DNA from: an uncultured Actinomycetes bacterium
GTDB taxonomy: Bacteria > Actinomycetota > Actinomycetes > Mycobacteriales > Mycobacteriaceae
Assembly: GCA_903862565.1 (NCBI GenBank)
Contig: CAIOYU010000196.1
Location: 1-39,680 of the forward strand
Direction: 5' to 3'
DNA length: 39,680 bases
A program made the translations under genes and the position numbers. Positions within the stretch are counted from its first letter, which is position 1; each line of letters starts with the position of its first letter. Below, in pieces: positions 24,401 to 33,959 of the stretch. A model generated the notes under the pieces. That model had not been told where the DNA came from. It did not search any database and was given only the letters and a program-made list of their open reading frames with translations.

Positions 24401-24856
24401 GAGGCTCACCGGCAGCAGCCAGGCCTTCCCGTCCTTGCTGCCCAGGACCTCCTTCAGCGCCGGGACAGAGATGAAGTCCTGAACCGCCGAGACGCCCTTG
24501 CTGTCCGCCTTCAGCTTGGTGACGAGGTCGCGGTACACCCGCTCATCGGCCGATGACAGTCCGTTGTCATTGATCAGAACGACCAGGAGGATGTTTTCGG
24601 AGCCGCCCTCCTTGTAGGCGTCCATCATTTCCATGCTCGCCACCACTGACGGAGCGTTGGCCGGAAGAATATTGGACGGCGCTCGCTGGGCGAGGACGGG
24701 AAGGGAGGGGAAGGAGGCGGTGAGTCCGGCTCCCACAGCGATCCAGAGGGCGATTACCAGCCATGGCCAACGGACGACAACGCGACCGATCGCGCCGAAA
24801 ACGCCACCTCCGCGTGCAGCCGTCTGCGTCTCCGGCGGGAGGCTCTCTGAGGCCAC
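21464..24856 (-). CDS. MmpL family RND lipid transporter
   Basis: [19 protein letters not shown]; two sets of RND TM bundles ([42 protein letters not shown]); large Pro-rich second extracytoplasmic loop. Confidence 0.95.
   Translation of the reverse strand: [1130 protein letters not shown]
22548..22616. repeat. 15/30-bp tandem repeats in mmpL encoding a QLPxG-rich segment
   Basis: cccggaagctggccc/gccggaagctgagcg/cccggaagctggccc/gccgga; the protein reads [22 protein letters not shown]. Confidence 0.8.
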
Positions 24857-24942
24857 CGGCCCATGGTACTGACCTGCAGGGAAATGCCTCGGTCGGCGCT
24901 CTGCACGGGTCGTCGTCGGCAGGCTCTAGACTTGGCGGCAGC

Positions 24943-25156
24943 GGTGTTGATCCGGCCATCACCGGGGAGCCTCCGGAAGAACCGCGGAACCCAGGTCCCG
25001 TCCTTGGGCGTGCGAAGTAGAACCGGACGGGCGGGCCCGTCACAGCCCAGTTGAGCGACGCGCGAGTGATCGTGCGTAAGCGGGGTGGTACCGCGGCGCT
25101 CGCGCACCCGCGCGTCGTCGTCCCCGTGCCCGAACCGGCACAGGAGTCCCGCGACC
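24943..25156 (+). promoter_or_regulatory. T-box riboswitch leader of ileS (translational type, tRNA-Ile)
   Basis: T-box bulge motif GGGGTGGTACCGCGG (25082..25096); ATC specifier candidate in ccggccATCaccggggagcctccggaagaac; AGTAGAACCGGACGGG..GGCCCGTC stem; located directly upstream of ileS. Candidate -10 TAGACT at 24927..24932. Confidence 0.92.
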
Positions 25157-28100
25157 GTGATCGAGCCCAATCCGACGGTGCCCAACCCGGGCCACACCGG
25201 CTACCCCAGGCAGTCTGGCGGCTCTCCCGATTTCCCCGCCCTGGAACGTGAGGTCCTTGCCTACTGGGCGGACGACGACACCTTCCGGGCCAGCGTCGAA
25301 CAGCGCGAAGCGGCGCCGGAATATGTCTTCTACGACGGACCGCCGTTCGCTAATGGCCTGCCGCACTACGGGCACCTGCTGACCGGTTACGTCAAGGACA
25401 TCGTTCCCCGCTACCGGACCATGCGCGGCTACAAGGTCGAACGCCGGTTCGGCTGGGACACCCACGGACTGCCGGCCGAACTCGAGGTTCAGCGCCAACT
25501 CGGCATCACCGACAAGGCGCAGATCGAGGAGATGGGCATCGAGACGTTCAACGACGCCTGCCGGGACTCGGTGCTCAAATACACCAACGAGTGGCGCGCC
25601 TACGTCACCCGCCAGGCCCGCTGGGTCGACTTCGACAACGACTACAAGACGCTCGACCCGTCGTTCATGGAATCGGTCATCTGGGCGTTCAAACAGTTGT
25701 GGGACAAGGGCCTTGCCTATGAGGGCGTACGGGTGCTGCCGTACTGCTGGAACGACGAGACCCCACTGTCCGCCCACGAACTGCGGATGGACGACGACGT
25801 CTACCAGAGCCGCCAGGACCCGGCCGTCACCGTGGGATTCCGGGTCGACGCCCCGGGCTCCGAACTTGACGGCGCCTACCTGCTGGTCTGGACGACGACG
25901 CCGTGGACCTTGCCGTCGAACCAGGCCGTCGCGGTGAATCCCGAGGTGACATACGTCGTCGTCGCCCACGACGGTCGCCGGGTCGTTCTCGCGCAGGCGC
26001 GCCTCGCGGCCTACGCCCGGGAACTGGGGGAAGAGCCAGAGGTCATCGGCTCCTACACCGGGGAACAACTGCTGGGTCTGCGTTATCTGCCGCCGTTTCC
26101 GTACTTCACCAACTCCGAGAACGCTTTTCAGGTTCTGCGTGGTGATTTCGTCACGACCGAGGACGGCACCGGGATCGTGCACATGGCACCGGCCTACGGC
26201 GAGGACGACAAGGCGACCACCGACACCGTCGGCATCGTGCCGGTCACCCCGGTGGACGCCAAGGGCCGGTTCGACGCCTCCGTTCCCGATTACCAGGGCC
26301 TGCAGGTCTTCGACGCCAACCCGCAGATCATCCGCGACCTGAAGAACGGCACCGGTTCGGTGGCGGTCAACGCACCCGTGCTGATCCGCCACGAGACCTA
26401 CGACCACCCCTATCCGCACTGCTGGCGTTGCCGCAATCCGCTGATCTACCGCGCGGTGTCGTCGTGGTTCGTCAAGGTCACCGAGTTCCGGGACCGGATG
26501 GTCGAACTGAACCAGGAGATCACCTGGTATCCCGAGCACGTCAAGGACGGCCAGTTCGGCAAGTGGCTGTCGAATGCGCGGGACTGGTCCATCTCACGAA
26601 ACCGCTACTGGGGCACGCCGATTCCGGTATGGGTTTCCGATGACCCCGCCTACCCGCGCATCGACGTGTACGGCAGCCTCGACGAACTCGAGCGCGACTT
26701 CGGCGTGCGTCCGGACAACCTGCACCGGCCCTACATCGACGAGCTGACCCGGCCCAACCCCGACGACCCGACCGGTCACGCGACCATGCGCCGTATCGAG
26801 GACGTCTTCGACGTGTGGTTCGACTCCGGGTCGATGCCCTACGGGCAGGTGCACTACCCATTCGAGAACACCGACTGGTTCCTCGGTACCGATTCCGTCG
26901 ACCCTGACAAGCAGGTCGACGGTGCCGATTCCGTCGACCCTGACAAGCAGGTCGACGGTGCCGATTCCGTCGACCCTGACAAGCAGGTCGACGCCCACTT
27001 CCCGGGCGACTTCATCGTCGAATACATCGGACAGACCCGCGGCTGGTTCTACACACTGCACGTGCTGGCGACCGCACTGTTCGACCGGCCGGCCTTCAAA
27101 ACCTGTGTGGCCCATGGCATCGTCCTGGGCAACGACGGCCAGAAGATGAGCAAGTCGCTGCGCAACTACCCCGACGTCAACGAGGTGTTCGACCGCGACG
27201 GCTCCGATGCCATGCGCTGGTTCCTGATGGCCTCGCCGATCCTGCGGGGCGGGAACCTGGTCGTCACCGAGCAGGGGATCCGGGAGGGTGTTCGGCAGGT
27301 GCTCCTGCCGCTGTGGAACGCCTACAGCTTCCTGGCGCTCTATGCGCCGACAGTCGGCACGTGGCGCACCGATTCGCCGCATGTGCTGGACCGCTACATC
27401 CTGGCCAAGCTCGCCGCCCTGCGCGACGACCTGACTGCGGCGATGGATGTGTGCGACATCTCGGGGGCGTGCGAGCAACTGCGCCAGTTCACCGAGGCCC
27501 TCACCAATTGGTATGTGCGGCGGTCCCGTTCGCGCTTCTGGCATGAGGACTCCGACGCGATCGACACCTTGCACACCGTGCTGGAGGTCACCGCCCGGCT
27601 CGCGGCCCCACTGCTGCCGATGGCATGCGAGGTGATCTGGCGGGGCATCACGGGGGAGCGGTCGGTTCATCTGACGGACTGGCCGCAGGCCGGTGTGGTG
27701 CCCGCGGACCCCGAGTTGGTCGCCGCCATGGACCAGGTGCGCGAGGTTTGCTCGGTGGCGTCGTCGCTGCGTAAGGCCAAGAAGCTTCGGGTGCGCCTTC
27801 CGCTGCCGAAAATCACCGTCGCAGTGGATGATCCGAGTCAGTTGCGACCGTTCGCCGAACTGATCGCCGATGAGCTCAACGTCAAGGCCGTCGAACTCAC
27901 CGATGACATCGCCGCACATGGACGTTTCGAGTTGTCGGTCAACGCACGGGCTGCCGGCCCACGGCTGGGCAAGGCGGTCCAGGACGCGATCAAAGCGGTC
28001 AAGACCGGCCAGGGTGTGCTGAACCCCGAAGGCACCCTGAGCGCCGGCGCGGTGGTGCTGAACCCCGACGAGTACAGCTCACGGTTGGTGGCAGCCGACC

Positions 28101-28414
28101 CGGACAGCACCGCGGCGTTGCCCGGCGGGGCGGGCCTGGTGGTCCTGGACGGCGCGGTGACCCCCGAACTTGAGGCCGAGGGCTGGGCCAAGGACCGCAT
28201 CCGCGAACTGCAGGACCTGCGCAAGTCCTCGGGTCTGGAGGTCAGCGACCGGATCACGGTGGTGATGGCGGTGCCGCCGCAGCGTGCCGCATGGGCAGCC
28301 ACCCACCGCGACCTGATCGCCGGTGAGATCCTGGCCACGGGGTTCGAATTCGGAGAGCCCGCCGACGGTGTCGAGATCGGCGACGCCGTGCGGGTGGCTA
28401 TCCGCAAGTCCTGA
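25157..28414 (+). CDS. ileS: isoleucyl-tRNA synthetase
   Basis: [27 protein letters not shown] (HxGH); [17 protein letters not shown]-like; [16 protein letters not shown] (KMSKS); GTG start at 25157 with AGGAG at 25142..25146. Confidence 0.98.
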   Translation: MIEPNPTVPNPGHTGYPRQSGGSPDFPALEREVLAYWADDDTFRASVEQREAAPEYVFYDGPPFANGLPHYGHLLTGYVKDIVPRYRTMRGYKVERRFGWDTHGLPAELEVQRQLGITDKAQIEEMGIETFNDACRDSVLKYTNEWRAYVTRQARWVDFDNDYKTLDPSFMESVIWAFKQLWDKGLAYEGVRVLPYCWNDETPLSAHELRMDDDVYQSRQDPAVTVGFRVDAPGSELDGAYLLVWTTTPWTLPSNQAVAVNPEVTYVVVAHDGRRVVLAQARLAAYARELGEEPEVIGSYTGEQLLGLRYLPPFPYFTNSENAFQVLRGDFVTTEDGTGIVHMAPAYGEDDKATTDTVGIVPVTPVDAKGRFDASVPDYQGLQVFDANPQIIRDLKNGTGSVAVNAPVLIRHETYDHPYPHCWRCRNPLIYRAVSSWFVKVTEFRDRMVELNQEITWYPEHVKDGQFGKWLSNARDWSISRNRYWGTPIPVWVSDDPAYPRIDVYGSLDELERDFGVRPDNLHRPYIDELTRPNPDDPTGHATMRRIEDVFDVWFDSGSMPYGQVHYPFENTDWFLGTDSVDPDKQVDGADSVDPDKQVDGADSVDPDKQVDAHFPGDFIVEYIGQTRGWFYTLHVLATALFDRPAFKTCVAHGIVLGNDGQKMSKSLRNYPDVNEVFDRDGSDAMRWFLMASPILRGGNLVVTEQGIREGVRQVLLPLWNAYSFLALYAPTVGTWRTDSPHVLDRYILAKLAALRDDLTAAMDVCDISGACEQLRQFTEALTNWYVRRSRSRFWHEDSDAIDTLHTVLEVTARLAAPLLPMACEVIWRGITGERSVHLTDWPQAGVVPADPELVAAMDQVREVCSVASSLRKAKKLRVRLPLPKITVAVDDPSQLRPFAELIADELNVKAVELTDDIAAHGRFELSVNARAAGPRLGKAVQDAIKAVKTGQGVLNPEGTLSAGAVVLNPDEYSSRLVAADPDSTAALPGGAGLVVLDGAVTPELEAEGWAKDRIRELQDLRKSSGLEVSDRITVVMAVPPQRAAWAATHRDLIAGEILATGFEFGEPADGVEIGDAVRVAIRKS
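26885..26992. repeat. 36-bp in-frame tandem repeat x3 inside ileS
   Basis: GGTRCCGATTCCGTCGACCCTGACAAGCAGGTCGAC at 26885..26920, 26921..26956 and 26957..26992; only one base differs (A at position 4 of unit 1). Encodes (G[T/A][10 protein letters not shown])x3. Confidence 0.98.
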
Positions 28415-28436
28415 CCGTTCCGCAAGTCCTGACCGT
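28401..28436. repeat. 18-bp tandem duplication across the ileS stop codon, with a degenerate third copy at about 28442..28458
   Basis: tccgcaagtcctgaccgt x2, then tccgcaagcccgatcgt. Confidence 0.9.
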
Positions 28437-28554
28437 TGATTTCCGCAAGCCCGATCGTTGATTGAGGACCCACGCAGACAAAGTGCGAGGTGGACTGCTG
28501 CGTGGCTCCTCACTCGGCGCAGATGCGCGCGTCGCGCTGACGGAGAATGGGCGT

Positions 28555-29925
28555 GTGTCGCGCTGGGTTCTGCATTTCGACATGGATGCCTTCTTCGCAT
28601 CCGTCGAGCAGTTGACCCGACCCACGCTGCGCGGCAGACCGGTCGTGGTCGGGGGCACCGGCGGACGCGGTGTGGTGGCTGGCGCCAGTTACGAGGCCCG
28701 CGCCTTCGGGGCGCGCTCGGCGATGCCGGTGCACCAGGCCCGCCGGCTCATCGGGGCCGGCGCGGTCGTGCTGCCGCCGCGCGGTGCGGTGTACGGCGTG
28801 GCCAGCCGCCGGGTGCTGGAGGCGGTCCGTGCGCTGGTGCCCGTCCTCGAACAACTGTCCCTCGACGAGGCCTTCGGCGAGCCCGCTGAACTCATCGGGG
28901 CCACTCCTCGGGAGGTGGAACGGTTCTGCGCGGGCCTGCGGGCGCGGGTTCGGGAGCGGACCGGGCTGGTCGCCTCGGTGGGGGCCGGGTCGGGCAAGCA
29001 GATGGCCAAGATCGCCTCCGGGTTGGCCAAACCCGACGGCGTGCGGGTGATTCGGCGCGATGAGGAGCGACTGCTGCTTGACGGGCTGCCGGTGCGCCGG
29101 CTGTGGGGAATCGGCCCGGTCGCCGAGGAGAAGCTGCATCGTCTGGGCGTGGAAACCGTCGGGCAACTGGCCGCGCTGTCCGATGCCGAGGTGGCCGACA
29201 TCCTGGGAGCGACGGCGGGGCCCGCCCTGCACCGGCTGGCCTGTGGCATCGACGACCGCCCGGTGGCCGAGCGCGCCGAGGCCAAACAGATCAGCGCCGA
29301 GTCGACCTTCGGTGCCGATCTGACCACCCTGGACCAACTCCGCGAGGCGGCCGGGCCGATCGCCGAGCACGCCCACCGCCGGCTGACCCGCGACGGGCGC
29401 GGCGCCCGTACCGTGACGGTCAAGCTCAAGAAGTCCGACATGTCGACCCTGACCCGCTCGGCGACCCTGCCGTATGCGACGGCCGACTCCGCGACCCTGG
29501 CGGCCACCGCGAGACGGCTCCTACTCGATCCGCGTGAGATCGGCCCGATTCGGCTTCTCGGCGTTGGGTTCTCCGGTCTCAGCGACGTGCGCCAGGAATC
29601 GCTGTTCCCGGAACTCGAGCAGTTGGAGGTCGAGTTCACCGACAATCCGCCTACCCCCATGTTTGCCGATCCGGCGGCCGAGACCGGGGGCTGGCGGGTG
29701 GGGGACGACGTCGCCCATCCCGACTACGGCCACGGTTGGGTGCAGGGCGCCGGCCACGGCGTGGTCAGTGTTCGGTTCGAAACCCGGAGCAGCGGCCCCG
29801 GGGTCATGCGCACCTTCCCGATCGACGCCGCCGGCTTGAGCCCGGCCGACCCACTGGACAGCCTGGACTGGCCCGCCAGCGCCGAGGTGTCAGCCCAGGC
29901 GGGCGACGACGTCGCCGACGGGTAG
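28555..29925 (+). CDS. dinB: DNA polymerase IV (Y-family)
   Basis: [76 protein letters not shown] start at 28555. Confidence 0.95.
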   Translation: MSRWVLHFDMDAFFASVEQLTRPTLRGRPVVVGGTGGRGVVAGASYEARAFGARSAMPVHQARRLIGAGAVVLPPRGAVYGVASRRVLEAVRALVPVLEQLSLDEAFGEPAELIGATPREVERFCAGLRARVRERTGLVASVGAGSGKQMAKIASGLAKPDGVRVIRRDEERLLLDGLPVRRLWGIGPVAEEKLHRLGVETVGQLAALSDAEVADILGATAGPALHRLACGIDDRPVAERAEAKQISAESTFGADLTTLDQLREAAGPIAEHAHRRLTRDGRGARTVTVKLKKSDMSTLTRSATLPYATADSATLAATARRLLLDPREIGPIRLLGVGFSGLSDVRQESLFPELEQLEVEFTDNPPTPMFADPAAETGGWRVGDDVAHPDYGHGWVQGAGHGVVSVRFETRSSGPGVMRTFPIDAAGLSPADPLDSLDWPASAEVSAQAGDDVADG

Positions 29926-30834
29926 GCCCGCTGCGAGGGCCGCCATCACCAGCACGCGGGCCTGGCCCGCCCGCAACCGCGGAACCATCACCGCGCCGGC
30001 CGCCTCCAGATCGTGCGCGGGCCCGTAGGCCGGCCACGTCCCACCACCGATCACCCGGGTGCTCACCACGACTGCCACGCCTCGCGCGCAGGCCCTGGCC
30101 ACTGCCTGGATCATCGCGGTGCCGGCGTTGCCCGCTCCCATGCCTTTGAGCACGAGGCCGCGGGCGCCCGCGGCGATGAACGCGTCGATCGCGGTGCCGT
30201 CGGCTCCCGGGTACGCGGCGACGATGTCCACCCGGGGGGTGGATCGCAGGCCGGACAGATAGGGCCTGCGGGCTGCGCCGGTCGAGGTGAACACCCCATT
30301 GGCGACGGTGCCCACCTGCGTCCCGCTGAAGACCTCCGGGCTGCTGACCTTCGTCATGCCCACCGGTTCCTGCACGATGCCCCCGAAGCTGACCAGCACC
30401 CCCTGTCCGCGGGCCGCGGGGCTGGCGGCGACCGTCAGCGCGTCGCGAAGGTTCGCCGGGCCGTCGGGCTCGGGATCGTCGGCGGGACGGGCCGACCCGG
30501 TCAGGACCACCGGGACGTCGCCGTCGTAGCCGAGTTCGAGCCAGAGCGCGGTTTCCTCCATGGTGTCGGTGCCGTGGGTGACCACGATTCCGTCGGCTCC
30601 GTTGGTGACCGCGTGGTCCACGGCGTCCCCGATGCGCAGCCAGTCGGCGGGGGTGAGCTGGGAACTGTCCAGCGACATCAGGTCGACCACCTCGACGTCG
30701 TGGTCTGTGACGCCCAGTGTGCTGACCAGCTCAGCGCCGGCGTGCGCCGGTCGCAGCGCCCCGTCCGCCCCGCTACTGGTCGCGATTGTGCCGCCGGTGG
30801 TGATCACGACCAGGTGTGCCATGCCCGTCATCAT
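29890..30834 (-). CDS. ansA: L-asparaginase
   Basis: [38 protein letters not shown]; converges with and overlaps dinB by 36 bp. Confidence 0.95.
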   Translation of the reverse strand: MMTGMAHLVVITTGGTIATSSGADGALRPAHAGAELVSTLGVTDHDVEVVDLMSLDSSQLTPADWLRIGDAVDHAVTNGADGIVVTHGTDTMEETALWLELGYDGDVPVVLTGSARPADDPEPDGPANLRDALTVAASPAARGQGVLVSFGGIVQEPVGMTKVSSPEVFSGTQVGTVANGVFTSTGAARRPYLSGLRSTPRVDIVAAYPGADGTAIDAFIAAGARGLVLKGMGAGNAGTAMIQAVARACARGVAVVVSTRVIGGGTWPAYGPAHDLEAAGAVMVPRLRAGQARVLVMAALAAGLPVGDVVARLG

Positions 30835-30855
30835 CCCAGTACCGGGCTTTAGTGA

Positions 30856-31464
30856 ATGATGGGGACCGTGACTGAGGACTCCGATCGGGCAACACTCCCG
30901 GTGCAGGCGCCGCCGCGCCGGCGGGTGCGTCTGCTGGTTTCGGTGGCCGCGACCGTGCTGGCACTGGACATCATCACCAAGGTGCTCGCGGTCGCACTGC
31001 TCACCCCGGGCCAGCCGGTCTCAATCATCGGCGACACCGTCACCTGGACGTTGGTGCGGAACTCCGGCGCCGCGTTCTCGATGGCGACCGGCTACACGTG
31101 GGTGCTGACGCTGGTGGCCACCGGGGTGGTGGCCGGGATCATCTGGATGGGACGCCGTCTGGTGTCGCCGTGGTGGGCTGTCGGGCTGGGAATGATCCTC
31201 GGTGGGGCGCTGGGCAACCTCGTCGACCGGTTCTTCCGCTCGCCGGGCCCGCTGCGCGGCCATGTGGTCGACTTCCTGTCCATCGGCTGGTGGCCGGTGT
31301 TCAACGTCGCAGACCCGGCCGTGGTGGGCGGGGCGATCCTGCTGGTGGGGCTGTCGCTGCTGGGGTATGACTTCGACGCCTCCGGGCGCAGGAGTGCGGA
31401 GCCATTGGCGGGTGCGGAGCCGGAGGCGGTGGCCGAGAAGCCCGGCGCCGAGTCGGCCGGATGA
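30856..31464 (+). CDS. lspA: lipoprotein signal peptidase (SPase II)
   Basis: [61 protein letters not shown]. Confidence 0.96.
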   Translation: MMGTVTEDSDRATLPVQAPPRRRVRLLVSVAATVLALDIITKVLAVALLTPGQPVSIIGDTVTWTLVRNSGAAFSMATGYTWVLTLVATGVVAGIIWMGRRLVSPWWAVGLGMILGGALGNLVDRFFRSPGPLRGHVVDFLSIGWWPVFNVADPAVVGGAILLVGLSLLGYDFDASGRRSAEPLAGAEPEAVAEKPGAESAG

Positions 31465-32387
31465 CGGAGCGCTCCATGCCGGTCCCGGATGGCTTGGCCG
31501 GGATGCGGGTCGACGCCGGCCTGGCTCGGCTGCTGGGTCTGTCACGCACTGCTGCGGCCACGGTTGCCGAAGAGGGCGGTGTGCACATCGAGGGCGTGCA
31601 GGTGGGCAAGTCGGACCGGCTGGAGGCCGGGGCGTGGCTGACCGTCCAATTGCCGGAAGCGCCTGCGCCGGTGGAGAATACGCCCGTCGAGATCGAGGGC
31701 ATGACGATCCTGTATTCCGATGCCGACATCGTCGCGGTCGACAAGCCGCCGGGTGTCGCCGCGCATGCCACGGTGGGCTGGCATGGCCCGACGGTGCTGG
31801 GCGGCTTGGCGGCCGCAGGCTTCCGGATCAGTACCTCGGGCGTTCATGAACGGCAGGGCATCGTGCATCGCCTCGACGTGGGCACCTCCGGAGTGATGGT
31901 GGTCGCCCTGTCGGAACGGGCCTACACCCTGCTCAAGCGCGCTTTCAAGCAGCGCACCGTCGACAAGCGGTATCACGCTGTGGTGCAAGGACATCCGGAT
32001 CCGTCCAGCGGAACCATCGATGCGCCGATCGGCCGCCACCGCGGCCACGACTGGAAGTTCGCGGTCACCGAGGACGGCCGGGCCAGCATCACTCATTACG
32101 ACACCCTCGAGATGTTCCGGGCGGCAAGCCTTCTCGACATCCACCTGGAGACCGGCCGCACGCATCAGATCCGCGTGCACTTCGCCGCACTGCACCACCC
32201 CTGCGCCGGGGACCTCACCTACGGCGCCGACCCGGTGCTGGCCAAGCGGCTGGGATTGGAGCGCCAGTGGCTGCATGCCCGGTCGCTGGCATTCGCCCAC
32301 CCCGACGACGGCCGGCGGATCGAGATCACCAGTCCGTATCCGGCTGACCTCCACCATGCGCTGGACGTGTTGCGCGCCGAGTCGTGA
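31461..32387 (+). CDS. RluD-family 23S rRNA pseudouridine synthase
   Basis: [83 protein letters not shown] overlap with lspA. Confidence 0.95.
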   Translation: MTERSMPVPDGLAGMRVDAGLARLLGLSRTAAATVAEEGGVHIEGVQVGKSDRLEAGAWLTVQLPEAPAPVENTPVEIEGMTILYSDADIVAVDKPPGVAAHATVGWHGPTVLGGLAAAGFRISTSGVHERQGIVHRLDVGTSGVMVVALSERAYTLLKRAFKQRTVDKRYHAVVQGHPDPSSGTIDAPIGRHRGHDWKFAVTEDGRASITHYDTLEMFRAASLLDIHLETGRTHQIRVHFAALHHPCAGDLTYGADPVLAKRLGLERQWLHARSLAFAHPDDGRRIEITSPYPADLHHALDVLRAES

Positions 32388-33301
32388 GCGGCGCCGGGGA
32401 GCACACCCGTGGGGACAGGGCGGGGTTGCTCTACGGACTTTGCGCCTATGGGCTGTGGGGAGTGTTCCCGGCGTTCTTTCATCTGCTGGCGCCGTCCGGA
32501 GCGCCCGAGGTGCTGGCCCACCGCGTCGTCTGGACAGTCGGGCTGATGGTGGTGGTGCTGGCGGTCATCGGGAGACTGGGCGACCTGCGGACCATCAGCC
32601 GGCGCACCTGGCTTCTGCTGGCTGCGGCATCGGGGCTGATCTCGACGAACTGGCTGATCTACATCTGGGCGGTCAACTCGGGCAACGTGGTTGATGCCGC
32701 TCTGGGCTACTTCATGACCCCGTTGGTCAATGTGGTGCTCGGGGTGGTGTTTTTCTCCGAGCGACTCAACCGCATCCAGATCCTGGCCCTGCTGCTCGCC
32801 AGTGTCGCGGTCGTCCTGTTGTCGACCGGTATCGGAGGGCCGCCGCTGATCGCGATCGGTCTGGCGTTGTCATTCGGCCTCTACGGCGCTGTCAAGAAGG
32901 TCGTTCCGACCGATCCGCGGGTGAGTGTCGCGGTGGAGACCGGCATCGCTGCCCCCTTTGCACTGGTCTACCTCATCGTCATCCAGTTCAGCGGTGACGC
33001 CGATTTCATCAACCACGGACCGGCGCACATCGCGCTGATGATGCTGTGCGGGCCGGTCACGGCAGTCCCGCTGCTGTGCTTCGCTGTCGCCGCCCACCGA
33101 CTACCCCTGGTCACCCTCGGTTTGCTGCAGTACCTGACCCCGTCGATGCAGTTGACGTGGGGAGTCCTGGCCGGCCATGAGCGCATGCCACCGGTGCGAT
33201 GGGCCGGCTTCGCCCTCATCTGGATTGCGCTGGCAATCTTCAGTGGTGACGTGTTTTCTCGCACATTCCGGGCTCGCACAGGTAACTTGCACGCATCATG
33301 A
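32384..33301 (+). CDS. rarD: RarD/EamA-family transporter
   Basis: [85 protein letters not shown] overlap with the upstream gene. Confidence 0.93.
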   Translation: MSGAGEHTRGDRAGLLYGLCAYGLWGVFPAFFHLLAPSGAPEVLAHRVVWTVGLMVVVLAVIGRLGDLRTISRRTWLLLAAASGLISTNWLIYIWAVNSGNVVDAALGYFMTPLVNVVLGVVFFSERLNRIQILALLLASVAVVLLSTGIGGPPLIAIGLALSFGLYGAVKKVVPTDPRVSVAVETGIAAPFALVYLIVIQFSGDADFINHGPAHIALMMLCGPVTAVPLLCFAVAAHRLPLVTLGLLQYLTPSMQLTWGVLAGHERMPPVRWAGFALIWIALAIFSGDVFSRTFRARTGNLHAS

Positions 33302-33888
33302 CTGACACCAAGCGCCGAAAGCGGCGCATCTTGATCGCCATCTTGGCGACGCTTGCGGCAGTTGCGACCGTCGTTCCGATGGTGTGGGGCCTGCTGGCGC
33401 CGTTCTTCAACAATCAGGCTGACAACGCGGTGACGCCCACGACCACCAAACCCGCGCTGACCATCAAGCCGCTGCCGGTGCGGCCAGTCGTCAGCGCCTT
33501 CGTCACCACGCCTGCGCAATGCCCACCAGTGCCCAAGGCCCCGGTGGCGGCAGACAAGCCGCTTCGGATCTGCGACATCAACAAGACCGCGGTCTACGAA
33601 CTCGGCCCGGAGGCGTTGCGACTGCAGTTGACCAACGCCGATTCGATCCGCAACCCGCTGACCGGCGTCCAACTCGTCCAGATGACGATGACGAACGAGT
33701 CCGCGGAGCAGTTCGGGAAGTACACCGCCGGTCAGGTGGGTAAACAAGTCGCGTTCGTCCGGGCCGGGACGGTGGTCTGGGGACCCAAGATCACCGGCGC
33801 CATCGACGGGCAGGTGCTTCAGCTTTCCGGCGATCTGACCCCTGAGCAGGCCAAGGATATCGCCCGGAAACTCAAAGACGAGGCCTGA
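33298..33888 (+). CDS. single-TM anchored protein with a SecD/SecDF P1-head-like domain
   Basis: N-terminal TM (RILIAILATLAAVATVVPMVWGLLAPFF); C-terminal MTNESAEQFGKYTAGQVGKQVAFVRAGTVVWGPKITGAIDGQVLQLSGDLTPEQAKDIARKLKDEA resembles the SecD P1 head subdomain. Confidence 0.75.
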   Translation: MTDTKRRKRRILIAILATLAAVATVVPMVWGLLAPFFNNQADNAVTPTTTKPALTIKPLPVRPVVSAFVTTPAQCPPVPKAPVAADKPLRICDINKTAVYELGPEALRLQLTNADSIRNPLTGVQLVQMTMTNESAEQFGKYTAGQVGKQVAFVRAGTVVWGPKITGAIDGQVLQLSGDLTPEQAKDIARKLKDEA

Positions 33889-33959
33889 CCCGGCCCGGAG
33901 CGGGACACGTCGGGCGACACGCCGAAGGGGTCGGTGGGCAGCCCTAGACTGGCAGCCCT

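Noticed and set aside
22130-24556. 808-aa ORF antisense to mmpL
   Set aside because: Same GC-rich antisense artefact; its Gly/Asp/Arg-rich translation mirrors MmpL coding.
26885-26992. CRISPR-like 36-bp direct repeats
   Set aside because: Units are contiguous with no spacers and are in frame within ileS; this is a tandem coding repeat.
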